Made by a program: the position numbers and the translations under genes. From the NCBI GenBank assembly GCA_037893245.1, contig JBAIAA010000743.1, positions 558,001-622,000 of the forward strand: a DNA stretch of 64,000 bases. Reading direction: 5' to 3'. The DNA is from Crossaster papposus (Eukaryota > Echinodermata > Asteroidea > Velatida > Solasteridae). Below, one piece after another: positions 37,966 to 43,903 of the stretch (its first letter is position 1; the number at the start of each line of letters is the position of its first letter). The notes beneath the pieces are model-generated. The model was given only the letters and a program-made list of their open reading frames with translations. It had not been told where the DNA came from and ran no database searches.

Positions 37966-38465
37966 CCAGCCATACTACAGTATTTCCATTTGGATTCAGG
38001 GGCACCGCAGCATGCAAAATTCGTCCGGCAATCGTGTGCGAACCAAAAAAGCAAAACGTTTGTATTGGACTCCACTTTTTTGTCATCAAATTTCTTGGGA
38101 ACGGAAGCTGTTATTATCGTGGCTTTTGTTGTAAAAGAACAATGTGTATTATAGTTATTACTAAAAAGTAAAATGGTAAAAAATTATGACGGCAAAGGAC
38201 GAGACGTTTGTTTTCTTCGTAAAATAGATTGTGTTCAAATAGACCCGTGAATATATATATATAGTATATGCCACGTTTATGGGTCTAGTGTTCGAAATCC
38301 ATTAGCGTGTGGCATTAGTAACAATGCCACGTTCACAGGTCAAGCACACTATTGAGAAAAATTACAAACATTTTAAAAACTAATGCAAGAAAATAAAAAA
38401 ATCAACACCCGTCACCGGGCAAAAAAACATAAAAACTAAACTTACGATTCTCCTCCACCCGACAT
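3093..38465 (-). CDS. Kinesin-3 family motor protein, KIF28/KLP-6-like (26 exons, whole gene)
   Basis: Hand-assembled join of 26 minus-strand exons (3240 nt, 1079 residues). It encodes a plus-end-type microtubule motor of the kinesin-3 group. Domains in order: N-terminal motor (about residues 6-360) with P-loop GQTGSGKS at 110-117, switch I NATSSR at 223-228 and switch II DLAG at 259-262; short coiled coil (about 385-435); FHA domain (about 475-575) with GR at 488-489 and SKQH at 506-509; KIF1-like central region containing EDPFWEP and a segment close to KIF1 proteins (about 600-870); coiled coil (about 867-921); acidic, proline-rich tail. No PH domain is seen, which separates it from KIF1A/B and fits KIF28/KLP-6, as does the length of about 1000 residues. 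All introns are GT-AG and keep phase. An in-frame TAG lies 12 nt before the ATG, supporting the start. Exons 1-25 are firm; the last exon is inferred. KIF28 relatives are linked to cilia or mitochondria in other animals; the role here is inference. Confidence 0.9.
3508..3669 (+). mobile_element. R5 MITE
   Basis: AGGGATGTAGTCGAGTC to ATCGACTACAACCC, with AAGTCC / GGACTT motifs and TTTGACAAAAGCATTCC inside. Confidence 0.7.
4232..4703 (+). mobile_element. Harbinger-like MITE, TAA duplication
   Basis: AGCCCCAGTCCTACTAGGA to TCCTAGTGGAACTGGGGCC with TAA on each side (4229-4231, 4704-4706). The interior has many short GTCG/CGAC palindromes. Confidence 0.65.
4883..5106 (-). mobile_element. R3 MITE, diverged
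   Basis: TGGGGCCAATGTTATTGATC to CTTCAAAAATTGGCCCCAG, with repeated GCTTAGCA motifs inside. Confidence 0.6.
8611..8818 (+). mobile_element. R1 MITE copy
   Basis: Same termini and TTAA ends as the copy at 186; internal deletion of about 35 bp. Confidence 0.85.
10085..10325 (+). mobile_element. R3 MITE
   Basis: Termini GGGGCCAAATTCATAGAGC and GCTCTATGAAATTGGCCTC. Subterminal GCTTAGCATGAA motifs repeat in both arms. Confidence 0.75.
10614..10829 (-). CDS. Kinesin exon 25 (Pro/Glu-rich tail)
   Basis: Residues 982-1053. [18 protein letters not shown] followed by a Pro/Glu/Lys-rich disordered tail ending SSKGSQD. The donor GATGTAAGA is strong. If it is not used, the frame runs 36 more codons to a TAG near 10503, giving a different hydrophobic C-terminus. 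Confidence 0.8.
10980..11145 (+). mobile_element. tRNA-like B box repeat
   Basis: GGGGGTTCGAGCCCAGCC resembles a B box. Followed by a repeat body whose end (CACACTTTCCTCTAGTAGCCC) recurs at 21577-21605. Confidence 0.4.
11417..11467 (-). CDS. Kinesin exon 24 (51 nt)
   Basis: Residues 965-981, [17 protein letters not shown]. Hydrophilic helix. Acceptor GAGCAG and donor GTAAGA; phase 0 on both sides, so it could be a cassette exon. Confidence 0.75.
11740..11895 (-). mobile_element. R1 MITE fragment
   Basis: Shares the internal R1 text (CGATTCGAGATGGGTTCAG, GTGGGTAGCACACCC, CGGTCACTGACAG) but both termini are lost. Confidence 0.6.
11990..12118 (-). CDS. Kinesin exon 23
   Basis: Residues 922-964, starting [20 protein letters not shown]. 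No family motif recognised; placed by phase (0 to 0), a good acceptor (CTAACAG) and a good donor (GTAAGA). Confidence 0.85.
12471..12712 (-). mobile_element. R1 MITE copy
   Basis: Intact termini and TTAA at both ends, opposite orientation to the copy at 186 and nearly identical to it, implying recent activity. Lies in intron 22 of the kinesin gene. Confidence 0.85.
12721..13066 (+). mobile_element. R7 MITE
   Basis: ATATGTGACCTGCTCCAACG to CGTCGGAACAGGTCACAT; AT-rich core. An inverted fragment of the same end is at 33609-33670. Confidence 0.7.
13111..13275 (-). CDS. Kinesin exon 22 (coiled coil)
   Basis: Residues 867-921. Acidic linker, then a heptad-rich helix [19 protein letters not shown], a likely dimerisation coiled coil. 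Acceptor ATTCAG and donor GTAAAA. Confidence 0.92.
13491..13807 (+). mobile_element. R6 MITE
   Basis: Short inverted ends TATATGTGACCGGC / GAGCCGGTCACATAT. Shares GTTGGAAAGCCCACA and TCAACGTTGAG with 31033. Confidence 0.75.
13885..14154 (-). CDS. Kinesin exon 21
   Basis: Residues 777-866. [19 protein letters not shown] continues a kinesin-3 C2-like segment (FKV-x-I-x-x-x-x-x-L/I-x-x-R-F). It also includes [17 protein letters not shown] and [13 protein letters not shown]-rich coding exon. Acceptor TTGCAG and donor GTGAGG. Confidence 0.95.
15054..15176 (-). CDS. Kinesin exon 20
   Basis: Residues 736-776. [14 protein letters not shown] corresponds to the KIF1 'GxExGxLxVxxxPC' block, ending LLGRPYNFK. 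Donor GTGCAG is weak. Reading on for 23 further codons reaches a stop, so intron retention would truncate the protein. Confidence 0.9.
15644..15817 (-). CDS. Kinesin exon 19 (KIF1-like conserved block)
   Basis: Residues 678-735. [20 protein letters not shown] followed by [13 protein letters not shown] is one of the most conserved non-motor stretches of KIF1/KIF28 proteins. Its function in the family is structural (stalk region). Acceptor TTTGTAG and donor GTTTGT. Confidence 0.97.
15931..16283 (+). mobile_element. R2 MITE
   Basis: Begins TTAAAGGTAGGATACACC and ends near ATGGTGTATC, an inverted terminus. Shares internal text with 24021 and 33993. Lies in intron 18. Confidence 0.65.
16297..16384 (-). 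CDS. Kinesin exon 18
   Basis: Residues 648-677. Lysine-rich helix followed by [17 protein letters not shown], resembling the W-x-x-x-K-F-x-x-R-x-x-x-M segment of KIF1 stalks. Acceptor TTTTCAG and donor GTACAG. Confidence 0.93.
17378..17525 (-). CDS. Kinesin exon 17
   Basis: Residues 599-648. Contains [20 protein letters not shown], close to the KIF1 post-FHA coiled coil. The acceptor is taken as TTCAG at 17526-17530, because it restores the kinesin-like frame DQQKTQDQ. A second AG 7 nt inside would break it. Donor GTAAAC. Confidence 0.92.
17589..17799 (+). mobile_element. R5 MITE
   Basis: AGATGTAGTCGAGTC to AATCGACTACAACCCT, intron 16. Confidence 0.75.
17887..18129 (+). mobile_element. R1 MITE copy
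   Basis: Full-length copy with TTAA ends and 18-bp inverted termini, in intron 16. It sits within a larger stretch whose flanks (GGTTGGCCGGTTTTAA / TTTAAAACCGGCCAACC) are themselves inverted repeats at 17875-17890 and 18232-18248, suggesting insertion into an older palindromic element. Confidence 0.85.
18564..18805 (-). mobile_element. R1 MITE copy, diverged
   Basis: TTAACCAGTTTGCGCCCGG to GCGCGAACTGGTTAA; many internal changes relative to the other copies. Confidence 0.8.
18970..19253 (-). CDS. Kinesin exon 16 (FHA, second half)
   Basis: Residues 504-599. SISKQHA provides the FHA Ser-x-x-His, followed by KVNGVPL and [16 protein letters not shown], the terminal strands as in KIF1A. FHA domains in kinesin-3 help dimerisation and cargo contacts. 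Acceptor TTCACCAG and donor GTGGGG. GC content is higher than in the flanking introns. Confidence 0.97.
19525..19587 (+). repeat. 21-bp x 3 tandem repeat
   Basis: CCAAGTTTGATTTCTCTAACT three times, in intron 15. Confidence 0.85.
19776..19885 (-). repeat. Degenerate TTTTTGGCC tandem array
   Basis: Irregular 13-18 bp units ending GGCCATGA or GGCCTTGA. Opens a Lys/Pro-rich frame on the minus strand that is not a gene. Confidence 0.65.
20179..20381 (-). CDS. Kinesin exon 15 (FHA, first half)
   Basis: Residues 437-504. After a polar linker, [16 protein letters not shown] leads into the FHA fold, with GRKDA supplying the conserved Gly-Arg. Acceptor TTTCAG and donor GTAAAG. Confidence 0.96.
20476..21146 (-). 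repeat. 16-bp minisatellite in intron 14, about 42 units
   Basis: Units alternate TAAGGTTTGCGGGGCT and TGAGGTTTGCAAGGCG. Because 16 is not a multiple of 3, all three minus-strand frames cycle through the same Leu/Ala/Asn/Lys/Pro-rich peptide and stay open. No sign it is translated. Confidence 0.95.
21162..21256 (-). CDS. Kinesin exon 14 (coiled coil)
   Basis: Residues 405-436. Charged helix [17 protein letters not shown] and onwards, ending FDWDKK, which corresponds to the short helix before the FHA domain in KIF1 proteins. Acceptor ATTCCTAG and donor GTCAGC. The intronic 16-bp minisatellite starts only about 15 nt beyond the donor, and the reading frame stays open through it. Confidence 0.93.
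21736..21968 (-). CDS. Kinesin exon 13 (end of motor, neck)
   Basis: Residues 327-405. [19 protein letters not shown] and [14 protein letters not shown] close the motor. [17 protein letters not shown] is a neck coiled coil, followed by a glycine-rich linker. Donor GTGGGT. Confidence 0.98.
22014..22090 (+). mobile_element. tRNA-like sequence (SINE head or tRNA relic)
   Basis: AGTGGTAAGACA and GGGTTCGAGTCC look like A and B boxes, but the acceptor stem pairs poorly (about 4 of 7) and no proper anticodon arm forms. So not a functional tRNA. Confidence 0.45.
22285..22354 (+). mobile_element. R1 MITE terminal fragment
   Basis: Only about 70 bp of one end remain, ending GACGCGAACTGGTTAA. Confidence 0.55.
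22414..22511 (-). CDS. Kinesin exon 12
   Basis: Residues 295-327. Encodes [19 protein letters not shown] and the [13 protein letters not shown] helix. The three lysines before VLVPYRDS form a short basic loop 12. Acceptor TGTGCAG and donor GTATTC (a weak but usable site). Confidence 0.97.
23074..23171 (-). CDS. Kinesin exon 11 (microtubule-binding helix)
   Basis: Residues 262-294. Continues DLAGSERA and contains [19 protein letters not shown], the alpha-4 helix that contacts tubulin. Loop 12 (residues 295-313), in the following exon, carries only a modest lysine run rather than the long K-loop of KIF1A. Donor GTAAGT. Confidence 0.98.
23749..23901 (-). CDS. Kinesin exon 10 (switch I and switch II)
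   Basis: Residues 211-262. Switch I reads MNATSSRAH and switch II reads NLVDLAG after joining. Both are intact, consistent with a working ATPase. Acceptor CTACAG and donor GTGGGT. Confidence 0.98.
24021..24380 (+). mobile_element. R2 MITE
   Basis: Clear termini: TAAAGGTAGGATACACCATT and AATGGTGTATCCTACTTTTA. About 360 bp, in intron 9. Confidence 0.75.
24725..24911 (-). CDS. Kinesin exon 9
   Basis: Residues 149-211. Contains [15 protein letters not shown], the near-universal kinesin EIYNE motif, then the loop 8 region. Acceptor CCTCAG and donor GTAAGG. Confidence 0.98.
25962..26025 (-). CDS. Kinesin exon 8
   Basis: Residues 127-148, [16 protein letters not shown] and onwards: the G-I-[VI]-P helix 2 region after the P-loop. 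Acceptor TTATAAG and donor GTAAGG. The 21-bp minisatellite lies just upstream in intron 7. Confidence 0.97.
26221..26899 (+). repeat. 21-bp minisatellite in intron 7, about 32 units
   Basis: Unit ATGGTATCACAAGTCAATCAT with G/A and T/A variants. The plus frame reads MVSQVNH over and over without a stop because 21 is a multiple of 3. Intronic relative to the kinesin gene. Confidence 0.95.
26931..27138 (-). mobile_element. R1 MITE copy, diverged
   Basis: TTAACCAGTTTGTGCCGCG to ACGCAAACTGGTTAA, in intron 7, inserted right beside the 21-bp minisatellite. Confidence 0.75.
27218..27290 (-). repeat. 12-bp tandem array
   Basis: Units of CTTGTGATTGA / CTTGCGACTGA beside exon 7. Same CACAAGTC theme as the 21-bp array and the R5 elements. 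Confidence 0.65.
27314..27392 (-). CDS. Kinesin exon 7 (P-loop)
   Basis: Residues 101-127. Carries the Walker A/P-loop [13 protein letters not shown] that binds ATP phosphates. The key Gly, Lys and Ser residues are intact, so the motor is predicted to be active. Acceptor TTCCAG and donor GTAAGA. Confidence 0.98.
28217..28341 (-). CDS. Kinesin exon 6
   Basis: Residues 59-101. Starts SHDGF and includes the helix before the P-loop ([19 protein letters not shown]), highly conserved in kinesin-3. Acceptor CTTGCAG and donor GTAAAA. It is separated from exon 5 by a 6.4-kb intron, the second largest in the gene. Confidence 0.97.
28758..28990. mobile_element. Tc1/mariner-like hairpin MITE, TA duplication
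   Basis: GACGATGTGCCCTCTG and CAGAGGGCACATCGTC with TA on each side. The arms continue, broken by one short indel, through TTTACATCTGTATTCAAATG, so the 233 bp folds almost end to end. Confidence 0.8.
29022..29152. repeat. Short inverted-repeat element
   Basis: GTAGGTCGTCGAAATTAGC at left pairs imperfectly with GCTAGTAATATCGACTAC at right, with CCCTCGG / CCGAGG motifs inside. Confidence 0.5.
29241..29692 (-). mobile_element. R1 MITE copy interrupted by a SINE-like insert
   Basis: Starts TTAACCACAAATTATTTTAAC and ends ATCTGGTTAA. The R1 body is split near 29450 by a repeat with a GCGCTTTGAGAT tail. Confidence 0.65.
29449..29672 (+). mobile_element. SINE-like retroposon with L2-type tail
   Basis: Contains GGGCAAGACACTTAACTAC, then TGTAAAGCGCTTTGAGATCG and GTAAAGCGCTATATAAGC, a 3' tail shared by many animal SINEs and L2/CR1-group LINEs, followed by an ACATTA microsatellite tail. 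It lies within an R1 copy. Confidence 0.65.
30276..30289 (+). promoter_or_regulatory. Perfect match to RFX X-box consensus in intron 5
   Basis: GTCTCCATGGCAAC fits GTHNYYATRRNAAC, the site bound by RFX/DAF-19 factors that switch on cilia genes. A KIF28/KLP-6 motor is a reasonable ciliary gene. However, X-boxes usually lie within a few hundred bases of the start, and by base composition about 0.4 such matches are expected by chance in a window this size. Confidence 0.35.
31033..31475 (+). mobile_element. R6 MITE, longer copy
   Basis: GTATATGTGACCC to GCCGGTCACATATG; carries about 120 bp more than the copy at 13491, near 31255-31390. Confidence 0.75.
31693..31748 (-). ncRNA. Hammerhead-like fold-back arm (minus)
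   Basis: Reads on the minus strand CTCTGAAGAAGATCTTGTT then AAGATCGAAATATTAGGCC. CUGANGA, a GATCTT/AAGATC hairpin and GAAA are in the order of a hammerhead core. The cleavage site and stem III are not clear, so activity is doubtful. Confidence 0.3.
31833..31891 (+). ncRNA. Hammerhead-like fold-back arm (plus)
   Basis: Inverted partner of the arm at 31693, with the same CTGAAGA and GATCTT/AAGATC hairpin but GAAA changed to AAAA, which would kill a hammerhead. Confidence 0.25.
31933..32093 (+). mobile_element. R1-type fragment
   Basis: Contains ATATCTGTCAGCGGCCGGC, CACCCACAGATGCC and ends ATCCCGCGAACTGGTT; left terminus missing. A second R1 piece lies between the two fold-back arms at 31749-31832. 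Confidence 0.6.
32882..33140 (-). mobile_element. R1 MITE copy, diverged
   Basis: TAAAACCAGTTTGCACCCGG to ACGCGAACTGGTTAA; the left TTAA is mutated. Confidence 0.7.
33993..34364 (+). mobile_element. R2 MITE fused to an R1 remnant
   Basis: Right end GGTGTATCCTACCTTTAA is intact. The left end runs directly out of R1 sequence (CGAACTGG then TAGGATACACC), so the two elements share the junction. Confidence 0.7.
34732..34754 (-). CDS. Kinesin exon 5 (23-nt microexon)
   Basis: Encodes FTFDYSY plus two bases of Trp59. FxFDYSYWS is a hallmark of KIF1/KIF13/KIF28 motors. Acceptor TTTTCAG and donor GTAAGT. Confidence 0.95.
35363..35379 (-). CDS. Kinesin exon 4 (17-nt microexon)
   Basis: Encodes GDEPKS with one base from exon 3. 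Acceptor TCATCAG and donor GTGAGT. Identification rests on exact phase restoration: it moves phase 1 to phase 0 and leads directly into the F-T-F-D-Y-S-Y-W motif typical of kinesin-3 motors. Confidence 0.85.
35743..35990 (+). mobile_element. R3 MITE, best-preserved copy
   Basis: GGGGCCAATTTCATGGAGCT and its inverse AGCTCCATGAAATTGGCCCC; 248 bp, in intron 3. Confidence 0.85.
36293..36369 (-). CDS. Kinesin exon 3
   Basis: Encodes residues 20-46, beginning [13 protein letters not shown]. This is the early motor-domain segment after the first strand. Acceptor TTTTACAG and donor GTGAGA. Confidence 0.93.
36420..36663 (+). mobile_element. R3 MITE
   Basis: GGTCCAATTTCACGGAGCTG to CAGCTCCGTGAAATTGGCC, only about 430 bp from the copy at 35743; in intron 2. 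Confidence 0.8.
36905..37190 (-). mobile_element. R2-related element, reverse orientation
   Basis: On the minus strand GTAGTATACACCATTTGC, then ATGGATGGGTTTAGGGGG and TATAGTGAATATTG match R2 internal text. A second partial copy follows at 37191-37270. Confidence 0.5.
37289..37653 (-). mobile_element. R1 MITE copy with extra sequence
   Basis: TTAACCAGTTCGTGCCGGG to GACGCGAACTGGTTAA with TTAA ends. It is about 120 bp longer than the family because of extra AT-rich sequence around 37510-37640. Confidence 0.7.
37767..37805 (-). CDS. Kinesin exon 2 (39 nt)
   Basis: Encodes residues 7-20, [14 protein letters not shown] once joined to its neighbours: the first motor strand and the RxRP nucleotide-binding motif (N-1) of kinesins. 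Acceptor TTTGCAG and donor GTGCGT. Confidence 0.95.
37925..37964 (+). repeat. 40-nt poly-C run in kinesin intron 1
   Basis: Uninterrupted C40. The kinesin transcript would contain G40 about 120 nt before exon 2. Other runs of 15 or more occur at 940-959 (G), 35656-35673 (G), 40623-40637 (C) and 40759-40775 (C). Confidence 0.95.
38446..38465 (-). CDS. Kinesin exon 1 (start, 20-nt coding microexon)
   Basis: Begins ATG and encodes MSGGGE plus two bases of Ser7, then a GTAAG donor. An in-frame TAG sits four codons upstream, so translation cannot start further 5' in this exon. The coding part joins exon 2 in phase 2 to give the canonical kinesin beta-1 strand. Confidence 0.85.
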
Positions 38466-38900
38466 CCTGCTGTTCTATGTGTTCTCCAATAGATGTGGTG
38501 ATAAAATAATAGCGTTGCTCGGTATAATTCCACCCCACCGAAGTTGCACAGCAGCAACTGTTTCCTCACAGCCGGCCGTGTGCCCCAGCATTCATGCAGT
38601 ATTGATAACACCGACGAACAAACGTACAGCTGTCAGTAGGTGTACTGTCGCATCAAGTGTTCAACTCCAATGTCCAAGTTCGTCTGCATAAAACGGCGCA
38701 GTTTTACTATTTTTTGGAACACAATCAAGCCACAATCATTCCTATAGGCAATAGATATTGCTCTATGGTCATTGAGTTTCGAAGTTACATATGGGAATTA
38801 GTCGTCTATGTCTATTGACAAAGTTCATCCCGCGGTCGACCACTGCGTTCCCGCTTCCCAGGCAACAGGTCGATACATGACGTCACGCGATTGATTAAAC
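38466..38900 (-). promoter_or_regulatory. Presumed 5' UTR and promoter region of the kinesin gene
   Basis: Immediately upstream of the start codon. No TATA box identified. A half X-box (minus strand GTTGCCTGGGAA near 38856-38866) is visible but its second half does not fit the RFX consensus. Confidence 0.35.
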
Positions 38901-38934
38901 GCACACTTTTTATTTTGCAGTGTACATGGGCCGG

Positions 38935-39177
38935 TTTACAAACCCTAGTTTGGCAATGCAATAATCACTATTGCATTGCCAAATGCATGAACGAATCCCA
39001 TAGAGACGAATCTGGGGTTTGGAAAACGGGTATGGTATGTTGTATGTTGAGCAGAGCCGTTTTCTAAACTCTAGCTCCATCTCCTTGGGCTCCTCCGTTA
39101 ACGCAGCGCACGTGCAGTTGACAAACTGATGGAGACCGGAGACGGTTTGTAAAACGACCCTAAGCTCGACCGCGGGG
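38935..39177. repeat. Degenerate inverted-repeat element
   Basis: GGTTTACAAACCCTAG near the left and GGTTTGTAAAACGACCCT at the right. A CAATGCAATAATCACTATTGCATTG hairpin-like stretch is inside. Similar text is at 44757-44917. Confidence 0.4.
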
Positions 39178-39384
39178 GAAAAACAGCGCCCTCGCTAGCC
39201 TAGGGGGGAATAAAACTAGTCACGTTTGTTTTTCAATTTTATAAAACAATAAATATTATTATAGAAATGAAAATCATATGATTTTCCCCAACAGTTTATA
39301 ATATGACTGTATTGAACTAATTAAATCTTCGAACAGAAATGTAAGTATTTGTGTATTTGCAATGGGAAATCGGCCTGAGCAAAT

Positions 39385-39915
39385 CAACCCAGTCTCCTTC
39401 TTAAATTGTGTACATATCACAATTGACCAATTGTGTGTATATCACAATTAAGAAACTGTACATGCGCAGTAATGCTGGCAAAACGGAGGTTGGCCCTCAA
39501 AGAGTGAATAAACAAGTGTATGATGTTCTTATTAGTTGCAGTAGTTGTTTAAGTTTGGGATTGGAAAAGGAAAAAGTCGGGTTAGGGTACAAGAAAAAAA
39601 CAATTCATATTACCGCATTAACAGCAATTCTTATTATTGTTATTATTTGACGCAAGTTTAATTGCATTGTATCTCAAGTTTTGTTTTTCTTTCTGTACCC
39701 TAACCCGACTTTTCCCTTATTCTACCCCAAAACAAAGTAATGAACTTAAACCAACTTATTCAAGTAATAAGAACATCATACACTTGTTTATTCACTCTTT
39801 CAAGACCAACCTCCGTTTTGCCGGTATTACTGCGCATGTACAGTTTCTTAAATTGTGATATACACACAATTGGTCAATTGTGATATGTACACAATTTAAG
39901 AAGGAGACTGGGTTG
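39385..39915. mobile_element. 531-bp fold-back transposon with 8-bp target duplication
   Basis: Arms of about 200 bp. Left begins CAACCCAGTCTCCTTCTTAA and right ends TTAAGAAGGAGACTGGGTTG. GAGCAAAT flanks both sides exactly (39377-39384, 39916-39923). 8-bp duplications are typical of hAT elements; no transposase. Confidence 0.88.
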
Positions 39916-42145
39916 GAGCAAATTCATTTGCTTTATGAGGGCGCCCCCACCTGACTCGATCACCAAACATATTGACCGGTGTAACCAAAAGAGGGCGCTT
40001 ACAGCATGACGAGATTTGTTTTATTCCGGTGTGATATGAAAATCAGCCTCCTATGAAAATCGCAGACCTTTTTTTCTATTATTTGTTCAACCCTCTCATG
40101 TGACCGGTCATGCGCAATGCTACCAATGAGTCCGAATTTCACTGGCCTGGCTGGACATGTCACACCAGCTATCGCCCACTGGACATCGACCGCAAGTGAC
40201 CCGTCACAGGGCCACCAGAAGAATCCAGAATGCCATGTTTATATACACGGCCCCGTGGGTAGAATGCAACAGTAGTATTAATGCCATCACTCGGCCGTAT
40301 ACACGGGGGCACTTTTAACCGGTCACATCCACCCACAAACCGAGGCCAGTTTCCAAGAAAGCCTTTATATTCTCGGCCCTCTAGCCTTCCCCGGGGCCAT
40401 TTGCCCAGGAATTCAGTTACATGAAAGTATAATTTGCGGTCGGTTATAATAAATTGAAAAACAGATTACCATTTGTAACATTGCCTGGCCGGCCCACCCG
40501 GAATATTGACGTGCTGTGAAACGCCACTCGTCATTGTGTAGAACTTGATTTGGAATGTTCATAACCCCAAAACAAAAGAAAGAAATATAATCCTATTTTA
40601 TTTGTTTCAATATGCCAATATGCCCCCCCCCCCCCCCAAACACCCATGCATTTTGTACATAATGGTCCCTATCTCAGCTTAGGTTAAATCATAGAGCGAG
40701 GTAGACTAGACAACTTATGCGAAAGCTAGAAGTTGACGTCACGTGCAAATGGTCTAGCCCCCCCCCCCCCCCCCCACTCGAATATTGGCTCTAGAAACGC
40801 GAGGGTTCATTAGAGGAATTTAAAAATGGAATACACCAAAGACCTAAAGACGTCATTATATGCGCTTTTCTATTGGAGTGAAGTTGGGACGTCAGACGAA
40901 GTAGATGCATAGTGTTCACATAGGAAAACCATATATTCTTGTTCCGATATCTCATTTCAATGTACACAGTGCTTTGCCATTATGTGATTGCAATTCACAA
41001 GATTTTGTGAAAGACATTCACATTTACCAGCAGCGCCTTGGGGTGCACCAGCCTAATTCAAGTCCCATTGAAAACAGTGTAAAATCAACAAGTTTCATGC
41101 ACACCGACATCACTGGGGTTTCTCAAACAACAATCAGATTATTGTCTTGGTCTTTATCTTTCCATTTCTTTTCAATTTTTAGTAGGTTAGCCGATTACAT
41201 TTTTTAATATTCACACCAAAAGAAACTCACCTTCCGAAAAGTGATACTTCCCGAGCCTGCAAGCAGCCATTTTACAAATGGCATCCCTCCACATTCTAGG
41301 GCAATTAGGACCCATTTTTCAACCGTAATTTTGTCAAGTCTGCCCTCAGATTGAAGCTCAAAAACCAGGGAGTTGATCCTATATATTTACACAATCCCAC
41401 CATTTCTTTCACCAAACGGCATCCGTTTTCAAAAGAAAATGTGGGGGGCACATTTCATGCAGATGAGCTCGCGTAGAAATTCTCCTTTCAATTGGGGTGG
41501 TGCACCCCTTGGGTGCTACTGCTACCACCTCCTCCAAAGGAGGGCGCACTTTGATAAGCAGATTTACGCTGATGCGCTTTTTCGTTCTCATGCAAAAATG
41601 CTCCGCCCCCAGCCTTTGACCCCTCTTTTCTACTAGATGCACAAACAGCACAAGAGGGTCACACGACTGGTTGCAATGGCTTGATTAGATCAATTTAATC
41701 CGTCTACTCTGCAGAGCCGCAAAATATTCTGACCCATTTTTGTTTGCAACGAGACAGCCGATTTGTTGATAAGATTAACGTCAGACTTGAGTCATGTCTA
41801 GAAAAATGTTCTTGAACCGCAGTTTCATTGCGAGTACAGTTTGGACACGTGATATTGGTTTGCTTGGTGGAACTTTCGCAATAAAATATAGGCCTACTTG
41901 AGTTGCGAGCTGTTGTAAAATGCTTCTTGGCAGGGAGTGGTAATGGTTTGCACATCATTCGTATACTTACCATTAATGAATCCAGAGATTACTATTAATC
42001 TGCATCACACATTTGTTGACACACTGAGCCCGTGTCCGAATCACTTGGCTTAGGCTTACAATTATACACGAGTCTCAGAGAAGTGGGTACAGCTGCTCGT
42101 GCGTTAGATCAAGCCGTAGCCCAAGTATTATTTACACACAGCCTA

Positions 42146-42425
42146 TTATTATTATTATATATTTCTCTGGTAATCAAACCAAGGATCCCTCAAAAGGCGC
42201 CTAAGGCACTGTAGCTCGCAAGCCTGAAGAAACCTGTACCGTGGCTGTAGAGAGAAGACAAGGAGAAGAAGGTACTGTTTTAGAGGTGGAAGAAATCCCC
42301 AGAAGAATATCCTGGGGAAAACCCACAGGATGAGGCAGGGACTGAAAACCCAATCCACATATTGGCCCAGGCCGGATTTGAACCCGGGTCATAGTGGTGG
42401 AAGGCGAGGAAAGAACCGCTACGCC
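42146..42425 (-). mobile_element. tRNA-derived SINE
   Basis: Minus strand begins with a tRNA-like head (TTTGGCGTAGCGG then GGGTTCAAATCC as B box), continues GGATTGGGTTTTCAGTCCCT, and ends in an ATT/AAT tail. Matches the copy at 55866. Confidence 0.75.
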
Positions 42426-43140
42426 AAATGACTCCCCCTATCACTCGTCAGTTTGAGGTCTTCATCCCCCATCATATCACGTCCCAGTTTTTAACGATCG
42501 GAGCACAGAAAAACGAGGTCACGTCCGCAGGAGCAAACCCCGGGCATGCCAAATATAAACCGCGAAACAAATACACGTATAGTTAGTGGGTGTTGCAGCA
42601 GCCCGCGGGTAACGAGGGGAATTGGCGCACCGCTGGTTGGTGGAATTACACCAGCGGAGAGCGACGGGCTCTCCGCGCCGCGCCACCTCGGTACCCACAC
42701 CTGCCGCGATACGCTGGTGACGTATAATATAGCACAGCCATCTCGGAGAGTTCGCCTAAAATTGTCAGCCAGCATCCAATACGATATATGATTTAGAATC
42801 GCATACATTATACATGCAACTTTATTTGGATTTGCCTGATCTATTATTATAAGATGTGCTAACCCAGCCGATGGGTACATAGATCGAATAACCCCGCGCC
42901 AACCAAATTGGAACCGCAGGTGGGATGAGGGCGTTTCATTTTTTCCCACTTAGCCCATACTATTTTTAGAAGTTTAGAATATCGTCCCGCCCAACGAATA
43001 ATCATTTCAAGCGAGCTCGAGTATGTCGATGTTTAGTTGGAGGGGTAAAACACTGGTGTGTCAAGGAACTTTTTAGACCGTCAAAAGATTCACAACGGAC
43101 GTAACTAGGCTTACAGTAATCCTTTGGAGTCCCGTACCGT

Positions 43141-43282
43141 GGGGCCAATTTCATGGAGTTGCTAAGCACACAAATGCTGCTCAGCATGAACATTCTTCCT
43201 TGGCAAAAACAGGGTAACAGACCAAATGTTTAGGTAATTGTTTGTGACTGATGATACTCAGCTGTTTTTTTGCTTAGCTGGA
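43141..43282 (+). mobile_element. R3 MITE, 5' half
   Basis: GGGGCCAATTTCATGGAGTT and internal text, then lost after TTTTTGCTTAGC. Confidence 0.65.
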
Positions 43283-43903
43283 TTTCACATTGGCTAAGAG
43301 CTTCGGAAACGCCAATACCAGCGATAATCGGGCTCGGCGCTGCATGCCTCGCCCGATTATCTTCTTGGTATTGGCGTGTTTCTTAGCCATATCCTTTATG
43401 TAAGACGCGAACATGAGCCTCTTAACAGAAAAGCAGAGACGTTTTCGATTTTTCTTACTGAACAAATTTGGAAGAAAGACCTTGAAATGTATACAAATAC
43501 ATTGTATTTTTTACATTGGCAGGCCTTTACACATTGTTAAAAAGTTTGTTTTGTGTTCGTATCTTTGACCCAATTGCGCGCTCCAGTTCAGTTGTGCATA
43601 CTGGGATCCCCACAAATAGGCGCGGGACGCTCGTAACTCAAAATTTTAATTAAAATAATTATTTACTTGCCATTGGCCGATTTATTTTCGTGGGATGTCT
43701 CATCCGAAAGCTCATAACAAATACAAGTGCCAGAAAATGATAAATTCAATTTGAAAATCTTAACTTTCAGGGTGCAACCCCAGTAAAAGCACGGAAACAC
43801 CAACTTTGGAGAAAACAATAAAGCCAAAATTACGATAGTTATCACTGCTAAGGTCGTGAAAACTATAAACTGGCAGGTGCTGAAATAAAAGTATGATCGT
43901 AGC

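Noticed and set aside
37888..38154. Poly-proline / poly-glycine open frames
   Set aside because: Caused by the C40 homopolymer.
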